Source: Adenophora triphylla var. japonica (taxonomy: Eukaryota; Streptophyta; Magnoliopsida; Asterales; Campanulaceae). Taken from it: a stretch of DNA of 64,000 bases. The notes beneath the pieces were generated by a model. That model did not search any database and had not been told where the DNA came from. It saw nothing but the letters and a program-made list of their open reading frames with translations. Position numbers and translations under genes: made by a program. The stretch covers positions 124,001-188,000 of the forward strand of contig JAFEMH010001305.1 of NCBI GenBank assembly GCA_022495995.1. Reading direction: 5' to 3'. Below are positions 31,556-42,467 of this stretch, in pieces; within the stretch, counting starts at the first letter, position 1; each line of letters opens with the position of its first letter.

Positions 31556-32000
31556 GAAGCCCCTCGGCAACGTCACTTGCAGGCGAGTGGGGTTGTCGAT
31601 AGAAAAGGATCCAATCTCGGCGAATGCCGAGACGGATTGGGTGACTAAGTTGGTCGAGTGGCCGGACCTTTTATGAAAGGCTACCTACGTATCCCGGAAG
31701 AATCAAGCCAGCCGTAGTTCGGAATTAGGATCCGCCGGGGGAGGAAGAAGAGAAACTGGTCTCTTGCTGGGAAAATAGAAGAGAAAATGACCTAGGAGGT
31801 CAAGCAATTGATCCTATTGGGGATATGCTAGGAGTGACCAAGGTGGTCGGATATCTGAACCTCTATGAGGGGCTGCTTTATCACTGAGGAGTGACAAAGA
31901 AAAGGGGTGACCAAAGTGGTCGAATGGCTGGACCTTTTATAAAAGGCTACCTACGTATCCCAGAGGAATCAAGCCTTGATCGTAGTTCAAGCATCACTAG
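31556..32000 (-). other. Polypurine tract and hairpin region of D
   Basis: 'gaagcccctcggcaacgtc' (minus-strand purine tract GAGGGGCTTC) borders the LTR. Two conserved hairpins 'ggctacctacgtatcc...gtagttc' (31679-31720, 31945-31990) and several GACC/GGTC hairpins follow. It is non-coding. Confidence 0.6.
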
Positions 32001-32034
32001 ATAGTTAGGAACGATGTTTAGGATTCTTGAGATT

Positions 32035-32285
32035 TTGACAATTAATGGAGGCTGTCACCTGATTGACAATTACTGGAGGATGTCACCTGATTGACAATTA
32101 CCGGAGGATGTCACACGATTGACAATTACTGGAGGATGTCACCTGATTGACAATTACTGGAGGATGTCACCTGATTGACAATTACTGGAGGATGTCACCT
32201 GATTGACAATTACTGGAGGATGTCACCTGATTGACAATTACTGGAGGATGTCACCTGATTGACAATTACTGGAGGATGTCACCTG
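32035..32285. repeat. 28-bp minisatellite in element D
   Basis: About nine units are built on 'gattgacaattactgg' and 'aggatgtcacct', the last six identical. Confidence 0.9.
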
Positions 32286-32384
32286 ACATTATTTCATTCT
32301 AACGGAAGCTAAAGCTTAGGGTACTATCTCTTTTATGACGGAGATAGAGGAAGCTAAAGCTTGGAAAAACTTGCTTGGAAAAAC

Positions 32385-32680
32385 TTGAGTGTACTTCTCA
32401 ATCTCTTTCGAATTAGAGATATAGGTATCTTAAGTTTGAAAAACTTGAGTATACTTCTCAATCTCTTTCGAATCAGAGATATGGGTACCTTAAGATAGAA
32501 AAACTTGAGTATACGTCTCAATCTCTTTCGAATCAGAGATATGGGTAACTAAAGATAGAAAAACTTGAGCATACGTCTCAATCTCTTTCGAATCAGAGAT
32601 ATGGGTAACTAAAGATAGAAAAACTTGAGCATACGTCTCAATCTCTTTCGAATCAGAGATATGGGTAGCTAAAGCTAGAT
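32385..32680. repeat. 60-bp hairpin minisatellite in element D
   Basis: Five units are each built on 'aaaaacttgagtatac' plus 'atctctttcgaatcagagat', the latter an ATCTCT/AGAGAT hairpin. Confidence 0.9.
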
Positions 32681-32991
32681 GACATTATTTCTTTATGACG
32701 GAAATAACAGAGACTAAAGAAGTAAGAAGGACTCGATGATTTTTGTAAAGAAAGTAGGACGTATCCTGATAATTTTTTTGTAAAAGAAGTGAATTAAAAA
32801 TGCCAAAGGCAAATAAAATGCCACAGGGGTAAATTTGTAAAATAAGCCTCGGGGCACTGGAGGGAAAATTTAATTGAAAATGATTGGAAATGCCAGGGGC
32901 AATAAAAGGGTAAAAGAGGCCTACGGGGGGACAAAATTGTAAAATGGAGCCTTCGGGGGCAAAATTGTAAAAACAGGCCACAGAGGCTTAG

Positions 32992-33007
32992 TATGTCGCA
33001 CGACATA
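32992..33007. promoter_or_regulatory. D-type palindrome upstream of the antisense PMD ORF
   Basis: A perfect TATGTCGCACGACATA, flanked by 'ggcttag' and 'acaggcc', lies 174 bp before the ATG at 33181. It is the same motif as in this element's LTR promoter. Two more copies flank the ORF on the far side: 35965-35980, and 35987-36002 as TATGTCACGCGACTTA. Confidence 0.78.
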
Positions 33008-33180
33008 ACAGGCCCTGCGGACAGAATCATTAAAAACACGCACAGTCGCCATTTGAAATTCAATTGGACTTGAAATTGAGAGGGAGGCGACAGTGAGAAG
33101 AGAGAGGGCGAACATCAGAGAGGGAGATTCGAAGGAAATCGAGAGAAATCCAACACTTCTCAGTCCGATTCAATTGAAGA

Positions 33181-35601
33181 ATGCCTCCTAGGCTCTATCC
33201 GACCAAGAGGGCTTCTCAACATGCCAACTTAGCTACTCGAAGAAAGGGGGTGCAAAGGAATCAACGGCCGTTTCTTCCGGAAGCACCAAGAGGAGATTTC
33301 TACCCACAGCTCGATGAGCATACTTCGGATGTTCGGAAGAAGGAAGAGGTAAGAAACCTAGGGTTTTTTGAAAATTTCTTTCAATTTGGGCGAAATTGAT
33401 TTGAACTGAATGCCTTCAGACTGGGCTTATGAATTAAATCATGAACTGGCATGAAATCATAGATTGATCTGGGAGGTGTAATGCATGCCATTCATTGATC
33501 TGTTTTGACCCATTTTTGCTTGAGATGATTTTCGAAATAGCACGAAATATTAATACTTGTGCCATGTTTTCTTGCAGGATTGCGCACCCGTGGCTCCCCG
33601 AGGTGATTGGCAAGCTATGGGATAGCTTGCCGGTAGCCGTGAGCAGTGGACTCGCCTAAGGGCATGATTTACGCCGCCGGGCTAGGGCAATTTTTTGAGA
33701 TGGCGAAGGCCATCGGGGCACTCAGCAGGAGTGTGGATCTCGTGAGGGCATTCAGAGAGTTCTCGGTGGGAGACCACTCACTCATTTCACTTCTCTTGGG
33801 GTGAGACGACAAACCACTCCGCCTGACTTTGCGGTCATCACAGATCGCCCTTTACGGATGAGCCGCTCTACATAGAGGAGCCTGTACAGGAGTTGAGCCC
33901 CACCTATTGCCGATGATGATTTTATGGGCTTACTTGGTTTCGTTCCCTGATCAAGAAGGGGAATGGATATGAGTTGGGGGTGCTACATGGCCCGATTGAG
34001 GGGCAGAGCAGGACTACACCGTGGTAGATGATCCCGCTGAGAGCCGGCCGAGAGCCGAGAGATTGGCTAGAGCTTTTGTATGGGTGGGCTTTTCCGACAT
34101 GCCGTTCATTAACGCGCATCTACCGCCTCGTTTCACTATTGGAGCTTTTGAGAGCCCGGGATACCGTCTGAATCCGTCCCGGGGGAGGCAGCTTAGCCGA
34201 GATGTATTTGGCCCTAGATGACGTCGCCGAGGGAAGGCGAAGTACTTCACCGCTTTCATCCGGCTTTCGAGGTATTCTCTCACCTTGATCTCTTTTCTTT
34301 TGTGCATTTCATTATATCCCTTGTTTTCCCCGTTTTGACTTCTTCTTCTCCTTTTCGTGCTTGGGCCTTCGAGTAATTTGGCCGTTATGAGTGGCAGATA
34401 CAGGATGAGTTTCCTGCCACCACTTTTCCCGCTCTTCGTCGGTGGACAAAGAATGCCAGAAACAGACCCGGACACCGGAGGGTTCGAGGTGCAGATCACG
34501 GCCTCGTATCATGATACGCCGACATGCCCGAGAGGGATTCCACAGAGGCCGAGCTTGTTCCCTCGGACCGGCCGTTACGATGACCTGGATTTGGATCATG
34601 CCGCGCACTTGACAGAGTGTCGCAAGCCGCTAGTGGGCTTGTCCGGAGACGCCTTGTATCTAGGAGAGAGAGTGTATAGACAAAGATGGGCCGAATAGGC
34701 ACGCTCGGATCCCCGATGATCCTCCAGCCTAGGATGTGGCCGCTCGCCGCCGGGCGAATGTAGATGCTCGATTGTAGGCATGGCAGCACATCTCTACACA
34801 CGGGAGGGGGACTATTCTTTGTACGTGGCTAGACATCTTCAAATTCCCACGCACTGTGGTTGGTTATGGCGCTCATAGCGCGGGGCCTTCGATCGGCTAC
34901 GTGGCTAGACCTCCTTGCCCCGACTTTCATTGATTATCGTGGTGGCGGTCGCATGAGGCGAGCCCATATTGATATGTCAGCGTACTCACCCTCATCTGGT
35001 GCTCCCGCGAGGTTCTAGATCTGTAAGTATTACTCCTTACGTCTCTTTGGATTGCTTGCATCTCTTTTTTTTTTTTTGTTATCAAGAAACTGTATTTTGA
35101 CACTTGTTATGTCTGCTTGTAACAGGTGTCAGCTCAGGCTTACAGGCACTTGACTAGGGCATATACCGGCGCTGTGGGCATGATTAGCAAGCTCCGTAAA
35201 GGCATGAGTTTCGGAAGAATCAAGCTCGGCCACAGGTTCGATTGATATCTCTCCACCTCGGCCAACCGAGAAGGAAGAAGAGCCGCTCCGATGACGTGGG
35301 CACCGCCGGGAGCACTAGAGGACCGACGCCTGACAAAGACCGCAAATGTGCCTCTTTACGAGACTCCATTGAGATTGACGATGATGATGATGAGGATGAG
35401 GGGGGAGCCGAGACGGCTACAGTACTACGAGCTTGACTCGTCGTCATCACGGAGCTTGACGACTACTATCGCACGGGGACCATAGCTTACGAGGCACCTT
35501 CGGACGATCCTGACGATGAGCCAGAGGAGGCTGAGGATGATGACGAGGATGGAGATGGGAGACAGGATGATGGAGAGGGCGACGGAGAGGATTCAGAGTA
35601 G
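33181..35601 (+). pseudogene. Antisense PMD-like ORF of element D (spliced, degraded)
   Basis: Exon 1 (33181-33348) encodes 'MPPRLYPTKRASQHANL...' and is 56 codons long, exactly as in element A, ending at gag|gtaag. The acceptor 'tttcttgcag' opens exon 2 at 33578, starting with a GAT codon as in A. A stop appears 16 codons into exon 2 and frames shift afterwards, so the copy is broken. The C-terminus is strongly acidic (Asp/Glu run, about 35500-35598), as in A. PMD identity rests on architecture, position and resemblance to the A copy. Confidence 0.6.
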
Positions 35602-37450
35602 CCCCATTTCCCCCCTAGACATTTATGCCTTTTGGTTATTGTACCCCTTTTGGGGAAGACACATGTTATTTTTGCTTATGCACATTTCTTAGACTTGGTC
35701 TATTTTGGTTTGAATGTACATTGCTAGCCTTTTTCTCTTTTGCACACATTTATGAAATGACAATGGTATGGTATTTGGCTTGAATATGAATGATTTGAAT
35801 GGATTTTTGGCTTGAATATGAATGCAATGGGTGTACATGGGGTAAATGAACCCTCCCCTATGCATCTGAGAAGTGTATGAATGGTATTTGCAGCTTTTGA
35901 CATGTCGGGGATTGCCCTGGGGAGAACAGGAAGTTGCTGATGTCTGATGTCTGATGTGGCTTGTTATGTCGCACGACATGGCTTGTTATGTCACGCGACT
36001 TAATAAGCCTGAACTGTGCTTTTCATTGCCTTTGGAACTGAATGGAACCGCACACAGTTGGAATTGGGGGATCAAAGAGATCACCTACCCGGCCTCCTTG
36101 GGACAATGGCAAAGAGATATTTGGTCCCTTCCTATAAGGATGGAAACGGGTGACCTAGGAGGTCAGACAACCAATCCTTCATAGGAATGTTCCAAATCAA
36201 AAGGGGTGACCAATATGGTCATAAAATTGGACTTTTATGAAAAGCTTACGCACCATTGGAGAATGGAGAAGGGAAAAGGTGACCAATGTGGTCGGATGGG
36301 TGAACCTTTATGAAAGGCTACCTACGTATCCCGGAGGAATCAAGCCTTGATCGTAGTTCAAGCTTTACCTAGACAGCTAGGAACGATGTCTAGGATTTTC
36401 GACGTTTGACAATTAGGAAACCGTCGCCCGGCGTTATCTCGTTATAACGGAAGTAACGAAGGCGCTTTTGGGAGAAAACGTTATCATTAGCAATTGGCAC
36501 GTTACTTGAGCCTAGGGATGATTTTTCTCTTGGAAACATGGTAGGGACTGGGTCTGGATGTACATATGTAATGTATTTGGGAATTGTTTAAGACGGGTTT
36601 CAAGCAGGTGGGGTCGTATCCCTGGGCGCGGATCGAACCGCCGTTGTTGCCGAGATGTTGTCAACGTGGACTAGAATTCCTCCTTGGGCCGAGACTGGGT
36701 TTAAACCTCGGGTCTTGATTAAGGTCCTTTTCTTAAACTCGCGCTGAAGCCGATGCCGATGTGCTTTTATAACCAAAGCGTATGTTCAAGGGACCAAACC
36801 TCTCTTCTAGGGATGGATGTGACTTATCTGAGCCCCTGGCCCGAGGAAAAACTTTCCGCAAAGCCCCAATATCTTACTAAAGCAAGGAAAGATCCTTTCA
36901 TTTGGCAAAGCCCCGTTGAATGAACCGAGTAGGCGAAGTGACTTGGCGAAGCCCCGGCCCGGTGACCTAGCGAAAATCCCAATATGACCGGTACCGCGAA
37001 GTGATCCCGAGGTTGATCTCGAACAAAACCGAACCCATCTAGGGACCTAATGAAGAACCCGATGCGAACCCCGAAAATGGCTAAAGAAGCCCCAGCTTAA
37101 AGGAATGCTTGGGAGAGTTTTCGAGGCACCCTAATGCGAATTGTGGCGTAAGAGGGAAAACCTATCCTTCTCTCTCTCTCTTTTTTTATTATTTTTTTTT
37201 TATTTTCCTTAGTCGATCACCAACCTAAAGGAAATGTGAAAGACAATATTCTTAGAAATTTATACATGCAGGGGCATATTTTTCGAAAGGTGGGAATAGA
37301 TCCCGATCTTGTGTTATTTTGATGGCCTTATTCGATGTAGGCACAAAAGCTCGCTTGGGTCCGACTCTTTGAGAGAGTATAAGCGTAGAAAGGTTGGTAA
37401 AAGTGTATGGAAGCCCCCGCCGACGTAAAATCGATGTTTAGCACTATTTT
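35602..37450. other. Non-coding 3' region of element D
   Basis: It carries palindromes at 35965 and 35987, the conserved hairpin (36315-36360), GACC/GGTC hairpins (36120-36300), phrases 'ggcaaagccccg' or 'ggcgaagccccg' repeated at 36900-36970, and 'cccctgca' context near 37265. No gene is seen. Confidence 0.5.
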
Positions 37451-37830
37451 TCCTAAGATGTAGAAAGAGAAGACTTGTCAAGACATCCGAAAACTTGTTT
37501 TATTTACAATGATCACAAGATTGCTTAAAACCCTTTATTGATGTTCGGTGTTATTCAACCACTAATCTCGATATGAAAAACATTCTTATTAGTCATGAGG
37601 AGAAAGTCAACCAATGCCGCGGATCAAGATTGGCCGGGTGTGAAAGAAAGGTTTGTGTATAGGGAGGTCATTGATGAGACCGGGTTTTCGGGTTTTGACC
37701 GTGTCTATGGGAGAGAGGTCATTTGATGAGACCGAATTTTCTGGAATTTGAATATGCTTATGACCGGACCATTGCTGGTTGCCTACGTTCCCCTCATTGT
37801 GAGGAGCTCAGGTCGCCGTAGTTCGGCCTT
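37451..37830 (-). other. Arm homologous to the C inverted repeat, plus conserved hairpin (D)
   Basis: The minus strand reads 'gaactacggcgacctgagc', a CTCCTC/GAGGGG stem, 'aacgtaggcaaccagcaatg', then the arm down to 'aagacaagttttc'. Here it is in single copy and normal orientation. Confidence 0.6.
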
Positions 37831-38140
37831 GGCCGGACTGTGTTTGGGAAATGGGATTTGTGGTTCCTTTAGTGAAAAGGCTCGGATGAAAAGATTGGAT
37901 GGTGAGGCTTGGGCCTCGGGATGATTATTTGACCAAGTCATTCTTGGACGGCTGCTTCTGATTGCTTCCTCTTTCATTGGGGGAGAAAGGATTTGCACGT
38001 GCCTAAATGCTTCTGTCTTTGCTTCGACCGTCCCATTGTTATCGACAACTTTTATTTTCTGAGCTTTGGTCTTGCCTGTCCGTCAAGCTTTTGATTGGTG
38101 ACGCTGGGTCCTTGGCCTCATTTTCTTTTATTTTTATGTG

Positions 38141-38345
38141 CAACCCTGTTTTTTGCCTAGACTGCCTTTTGGGATTTTCAGTCTAGCTGGGTATTACTCT
38201 TTTGCACTAAGATTTTTCCTTTTCCCTTTTTTTTATATATGTGCAACCCTGTTTTTTGCCTAGACTGCCCTTTTTTTGGGATATTCAAATTTAGCCGGGT
38301 ATTACTCTTTTTGCACTACATTTTTATTTTTATTTTTATTTTTCT
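38141..38345. repeat. About 100-bp tandem duplication plus T-rich tract in D
   Basis: 'gcaaccctgttttttgccta' occurs at 38141 and 38241, each followed by 'gactgcc' and later 'gggtattactctttttgcac'. Confidence 0.75.
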
Positions 38346-38629
38346 TTTTTTTTTTAATTTTCTGAAGCACATGAGGACCAAGGCGAGCCCCTGCTTGAAC
38401 ATTCTTGATACCCTTGAGGTCTAAACCAAGCTCCTAGGTTGTTGCCGACACGGGGTCAATCTTTTGAAGCTGAGTGGCCTTTTGCTGTCCCTTGATGATG
38501 CCGCCGTCGTTGACTTGGTCAAGGTGATGGGGAGGACATGGTTTGGGAAAGTGTATGACTTTGATGAAGGCCTTTTGCGGGGTGAGGAAAGTGTATGGCT
38601 TGATGGCATTAGTTGACTTTCTCACACCG

Positions 38630-38810
38630 ATTAATCAGAATGTTAATTATTTCGAGAGATTATTTGTTGAGCAATGCAAGTGATCATATAAAATAAAACC
38701 ATTTCATTAAATGTAATGTAGGTGTGCAAATAATGTCTTAAGTCTAGCAAGAAAAGAAGAAGACTCTTTTATAGAAAATTGAAGATTAAATACAATGTCC
38801 GTGGAGGACT
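38630..38810 (-). other. Shared post-gag module, D copy
   Basis: On the minus strand it includes 'ttttctataaaagagtcttc', 'ttcttgctagacttaagaca' and 'gaaatggttttatt'. The CTATAAAAG is TATA-like and conserved in E (about 61750). Confidence 0.65.
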
Positions 38811-38913
38811 TGATTGAAAGAGAAAAGTACTAGAACCTACGAAGGTTGACTGAGAGACTATTTTTTTTCTTCTTTTTTTTTTTATACTTAAGGATAGGTA
38901 GACCCTAGTCTAG

Positions 38914-40260
38914 CTACTCTTCGCGGGTTGGACTGCCAGGTAACTTGAGCTTTCCTTCGTAGATCGCCCACCGAATTTCTTTCTTCGTATCCACACACTT
39001 GTCCGTCACATGCCCAAAATGCTTGTGGTACTCGCAGTAACTTGGTCCCGTCAACTCTACCGGGGTTTCTTGGCTTATAATTCTCGAGAGGTGTGAGAAG
39101 GCCTCGTTTCACCAAATCATCGAAAACTTTGCTCATGGGCATCCCGAAATCATCAGACTGACGTTTCTGACCTTGTACATCCTGAATCGACCTCTTACCA
39201 TAGTTTTCTGTTTTTGGCCCATGGAGGTTCTTGAGCTTCCCATTTTCTATCAACTTCTGGATCTCATGCCTCAAATAGGTGCAATCATCAGTGTTGTGCC
39301 CTGTGGTATTGATGGAAAAGACAATACTTGGACTCATCCAACCGAATACCGGGGTTCCCGGGCTTCCAATTCTCCAGCTGGCTTTATCAGCCTTTTCTTT
39401 TATCGCTCTTCCGTAATCTTGCTTAAAGGCATATCCGTATTGCGGAGTTTTCGGGAGACATTGTTGTTCTCAAGACTCTGAGTTCCATTGTCCAATTGGT
39501 TCCATTGTTGGATCTGGTCAAGGAGGCTACGACACTCTTTCCTTTGTGAGGAACTGGTGCTGACATGGGTACGGTTGCTGTTTGGTGCTGGTGGCATTGG
39601 GTCATGTTTGGTGGAGTCATTTCCTTGCTTGGTTCGACGTCTGGGGTCAAGGGAGTATTGATACTCATCATGAAGTCAAACTTCTCTTGCATTTGTTTCA
39701 CTTGTTCCATCAATATTTCCATATGGGGGTCAACGGGGACTCTCGAGTTATTGGAAATCGCAACAGACTTTTATCTACGGAGGGAAACACAAGAGCAAAC
39801 CGAGTGAATTCATTAAGCCCTGTAGGTGACACTGAGACTTGAATCATCCTTTGGCAACTCATGATCGCACTCAGCGGGGTGTAAGGGCTTTAACATAGCC
39901 ACATAACTCAAATTGATTATGCGAGGTTGGAGCATAAACCGGTGTATTGCCGAAAATGAGAGACAAAGGGGTAAAGCCCAATCCGTTCCGAGGAGCCGAG
40001 GGTAATGGGGCCCTGATGAGCTGGGATGTTGGAAAGGACTGAAGAGGGGTAATCCTGGATAAGGGATCGTATGAGGATGGAGGAAGGTATTGGTTATAGG
40101 CAGGGGGGTCTTGGATGGCTACTTCTGGAGTCTCATCTTCGACCACTACCAGAGAACCGTTGGACTCAACCGTTACTTGAACTCCATGACGACGGAGTGC
40201 GTCAATAAGCATGGCTTGCCGTTCTCGATGAATCTTATTGGCATTTTCCAAAGCCAGACT
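38914..40260 (-). pseudogene. gag of element D (frameshifted)
   Basis: The N-terminal part (39871-40251) has 'RHGVQVTVESNGSLVVV', matching E gag 'NPNGTFTVDAEI'. The middle (39423-39722) is 'MEILMEQVKQMQEKFDFMM'. The C-terminal half has two zinc knuckles: the first near 39260-39310 ('GHNTDDC', frame broken inside it), the second near 39000-39050 (C-E-Y-H...G-H-V-T-D-K-C, spacing C-x2-H-x4-H-x4-C). The frame stops at 38914-38916. A 'DDFGMPMSKVFDDLVKRGLLTPL' linker sits between the knuckles. Confidence 0.75.
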
Positions 40261-42446
40261 AACTCTTCCTTCCTAACCATCTCGATTTCCCGCACCCTCA
40301 CCGTTTCGTCAAATCCGCCATTCCGACTCTCTCGAGCCGATGAACCGTCCGAACCTAAGGTTTTCGAAAAGCCGCCGACCCAAGATTCTAGCCCACTTCT
40401 TTCTCGCCGCGGAAAGGGACAGCAAGGTTTAGGCTCTGGGGATAGGTAAGGTAGGTAAGATTTAGACTTGGAGGTGAGTGTTTAGGCTAAAGGCTCAAGT
40501 AACATGCACTTATCGCTTAAGTTTTTTACTCAAAACACATTTTCTCCTAATCCTAATTGATCGGAAAAGATGAGACCTTGAAAGGTCAAGATTGAAATTG
40601 AGATCGGACCGAGGAGGTCTCGATTAGAGATTCGACCGTGAAAGGTCGAGATAGAAAATCGGAAATCGGACCGAGGAGGTCTCGATTAGGATTTGACCAT
40701 GAAAGGTCTAGATAGGAAAATCGGAAATCGGACCGAGGAGGTCTTGATTAGGATTTGACCATGAAAGGTCGAGATAGGAAAATCGGAAATCGGACCGAGG
40801 AGGTCTCGATTAGGGGTTTGACCATGAAAGGTCGAGAGAGAGAAAACAGAAATCGGATCGAGGAGGTCTCGATTAGGGATATCAGAGATAGGAAAATGCA
40901 ATTATGATTACATTAATTGTTCAAGTTTACTTAAAATCATGTCTTTTATTAATTCCTATTTGGTTGGAAAAGGGGGGTTTGCCCTTCTTTTTCGCAACTA
41001 CTCTAGATCCTGGATCAGTGGGTTCCGTCACTACGTCTATAAGCCCCTCGTATTCCACCTGTATTTCGACCTCCCAGGGTGGACAGCCCCGGGCGAGGGT
41101 CCTATAGGGCACGCGGATCCCACCGACCGAGAGTAAAGAACGCTCCTAACGGGTCTAGCGGGTCATAGGACCTTTTAACGCACGAGCGATGCGGATTATA
41201 GTCAAGGCAATACCAGGAAAGTCTCGTCTTTCTGCCTTGATTGGATTTTGGCAGATTTTCGCTTGAGCGAATGACGTTTTGACTTTCGGTGATGTCCGAG
41301 AAGATAATAGGCATGGGTCGGGCGGCAAAAGCCGGATGACACAGTGTCACATTGAACTTTGTTGCATACGCCGGGCGTGAGTTAGAATCGAAGTCAATGC
41401 CGGGTCAAGATCTCGCCAATTTTTCCTTGTCGGAATTTTAGCAGAGCTTCGCTTGAGCGAAAGATCTTTTGATTTGTTGGCAAAGACTCGGTCTTGACTC
41501 TTACGCATTCCGTGCAGGTCAAGGTCAATAGTTAATGTCGGAGTCGAGATCTCGCCAATTTTTCCTTGTCGGAGTTCTTCTTCCGTTATGAACTAAGGTT
41601 TGACCTTTACGAGGGTATGCAACTGGGCTATATGACACGGGCTAGACCAAAAACCAACCAAAAGTCACGGTTTTTTGAAACGTGTGACACCTGACCGTGC
41701 ATTGGTCGACACCGGCCGCCATGGGGAGGTTGGGATGATTCCGTGCGCGCCCGGAGCATCGTAAGGCCGTCCGTGATCGCACTGAACCACCCTCGGGTTT
41801 GAAGGACGTGCGTGCAAAGTGTACAGATATATCAGTGCGCGTAGGTGCGGTCTCCTAAAAATGTTCCTTTTGAGTTAAAACAGAGATTTTCGTAAATGTG
41901 TTTTAAAGGAATGATTTTCGGGACGGGAAGAATGCAACACATAAGCATCGTAAATTTTCTCGGGAGCCCCGCCGCCATGGAGCCGAGTAGCCCCAAGCCG
42001 CTAGGACTCGCGCATTAACCATGATTTTTCCCGGTGGAATTGCCACCGAGGTCGCCCTGGCCGAATCCAAGGAGGATTGAGCCGTACGACTGCATGGATC
42101 AATTTTCCAGGTTCCACTCCTTTTGCTATTTTTCGGGTTTTTTCCCGTTCAAAGTATGCACAGATTCCAAGATGCAAATGATGCAATGCAAGGTAAAGAA
42201 AGCAAGCACGATTAATGAAATCAGCGACGGGAGTCTAACCCGCTCAAAGGGAAAAGCTTTCTTTTATTTATTTTTTTTTTCAAAATTGTTTTTTTCGAAA
42301 AGGGATACTGGTACGTGGATTGTTAAACCACCGGTTATCCCAACTCCCACGTCAGGGAGTGTACAGGAAGGGTAAGTGGTTTCCACCTATATACCGAGTA
42401 TCGATTTTTTTGTTTTGAAAATAAAAGCTTTTCTCCTTTGGGTATC
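40261..42446 (-). other. 5' leader of element D
   Basis: It contains a 60-bp array (40575-40885), the conserved leader block (40925-41130), repeated phrases 'ttgccaatttttccttgtcgg' context (about 41425, 41555) and AT-rich sequence at 42260-42300. It is non-coding apart from a possible relic frame in the leader block ('VEIQVEYEGLIDVV'). Confidence 0.6.
40575..40885. repeat. About 60-bp hairpin minisatellite in the D leader
   Basis: Five units have 'gaccgaggaggtctcgatta' and 'gaccatgaaaggtcgagata'. Each has two GACC/GGTC hairpins. Confidence 0.85.
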
Positions 42447-42464
42447 TCCCCAGCGGAGTCGCCA
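42447..42464 (-). other. Primer-binding site of element D
   Basis: On the minus strand it reads TGGCGACTCCGCTGGGGA, three bases from the LTR. It is identical to that of E. Confidence 0.8.
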
Positions 42465-42467
42465 AAC

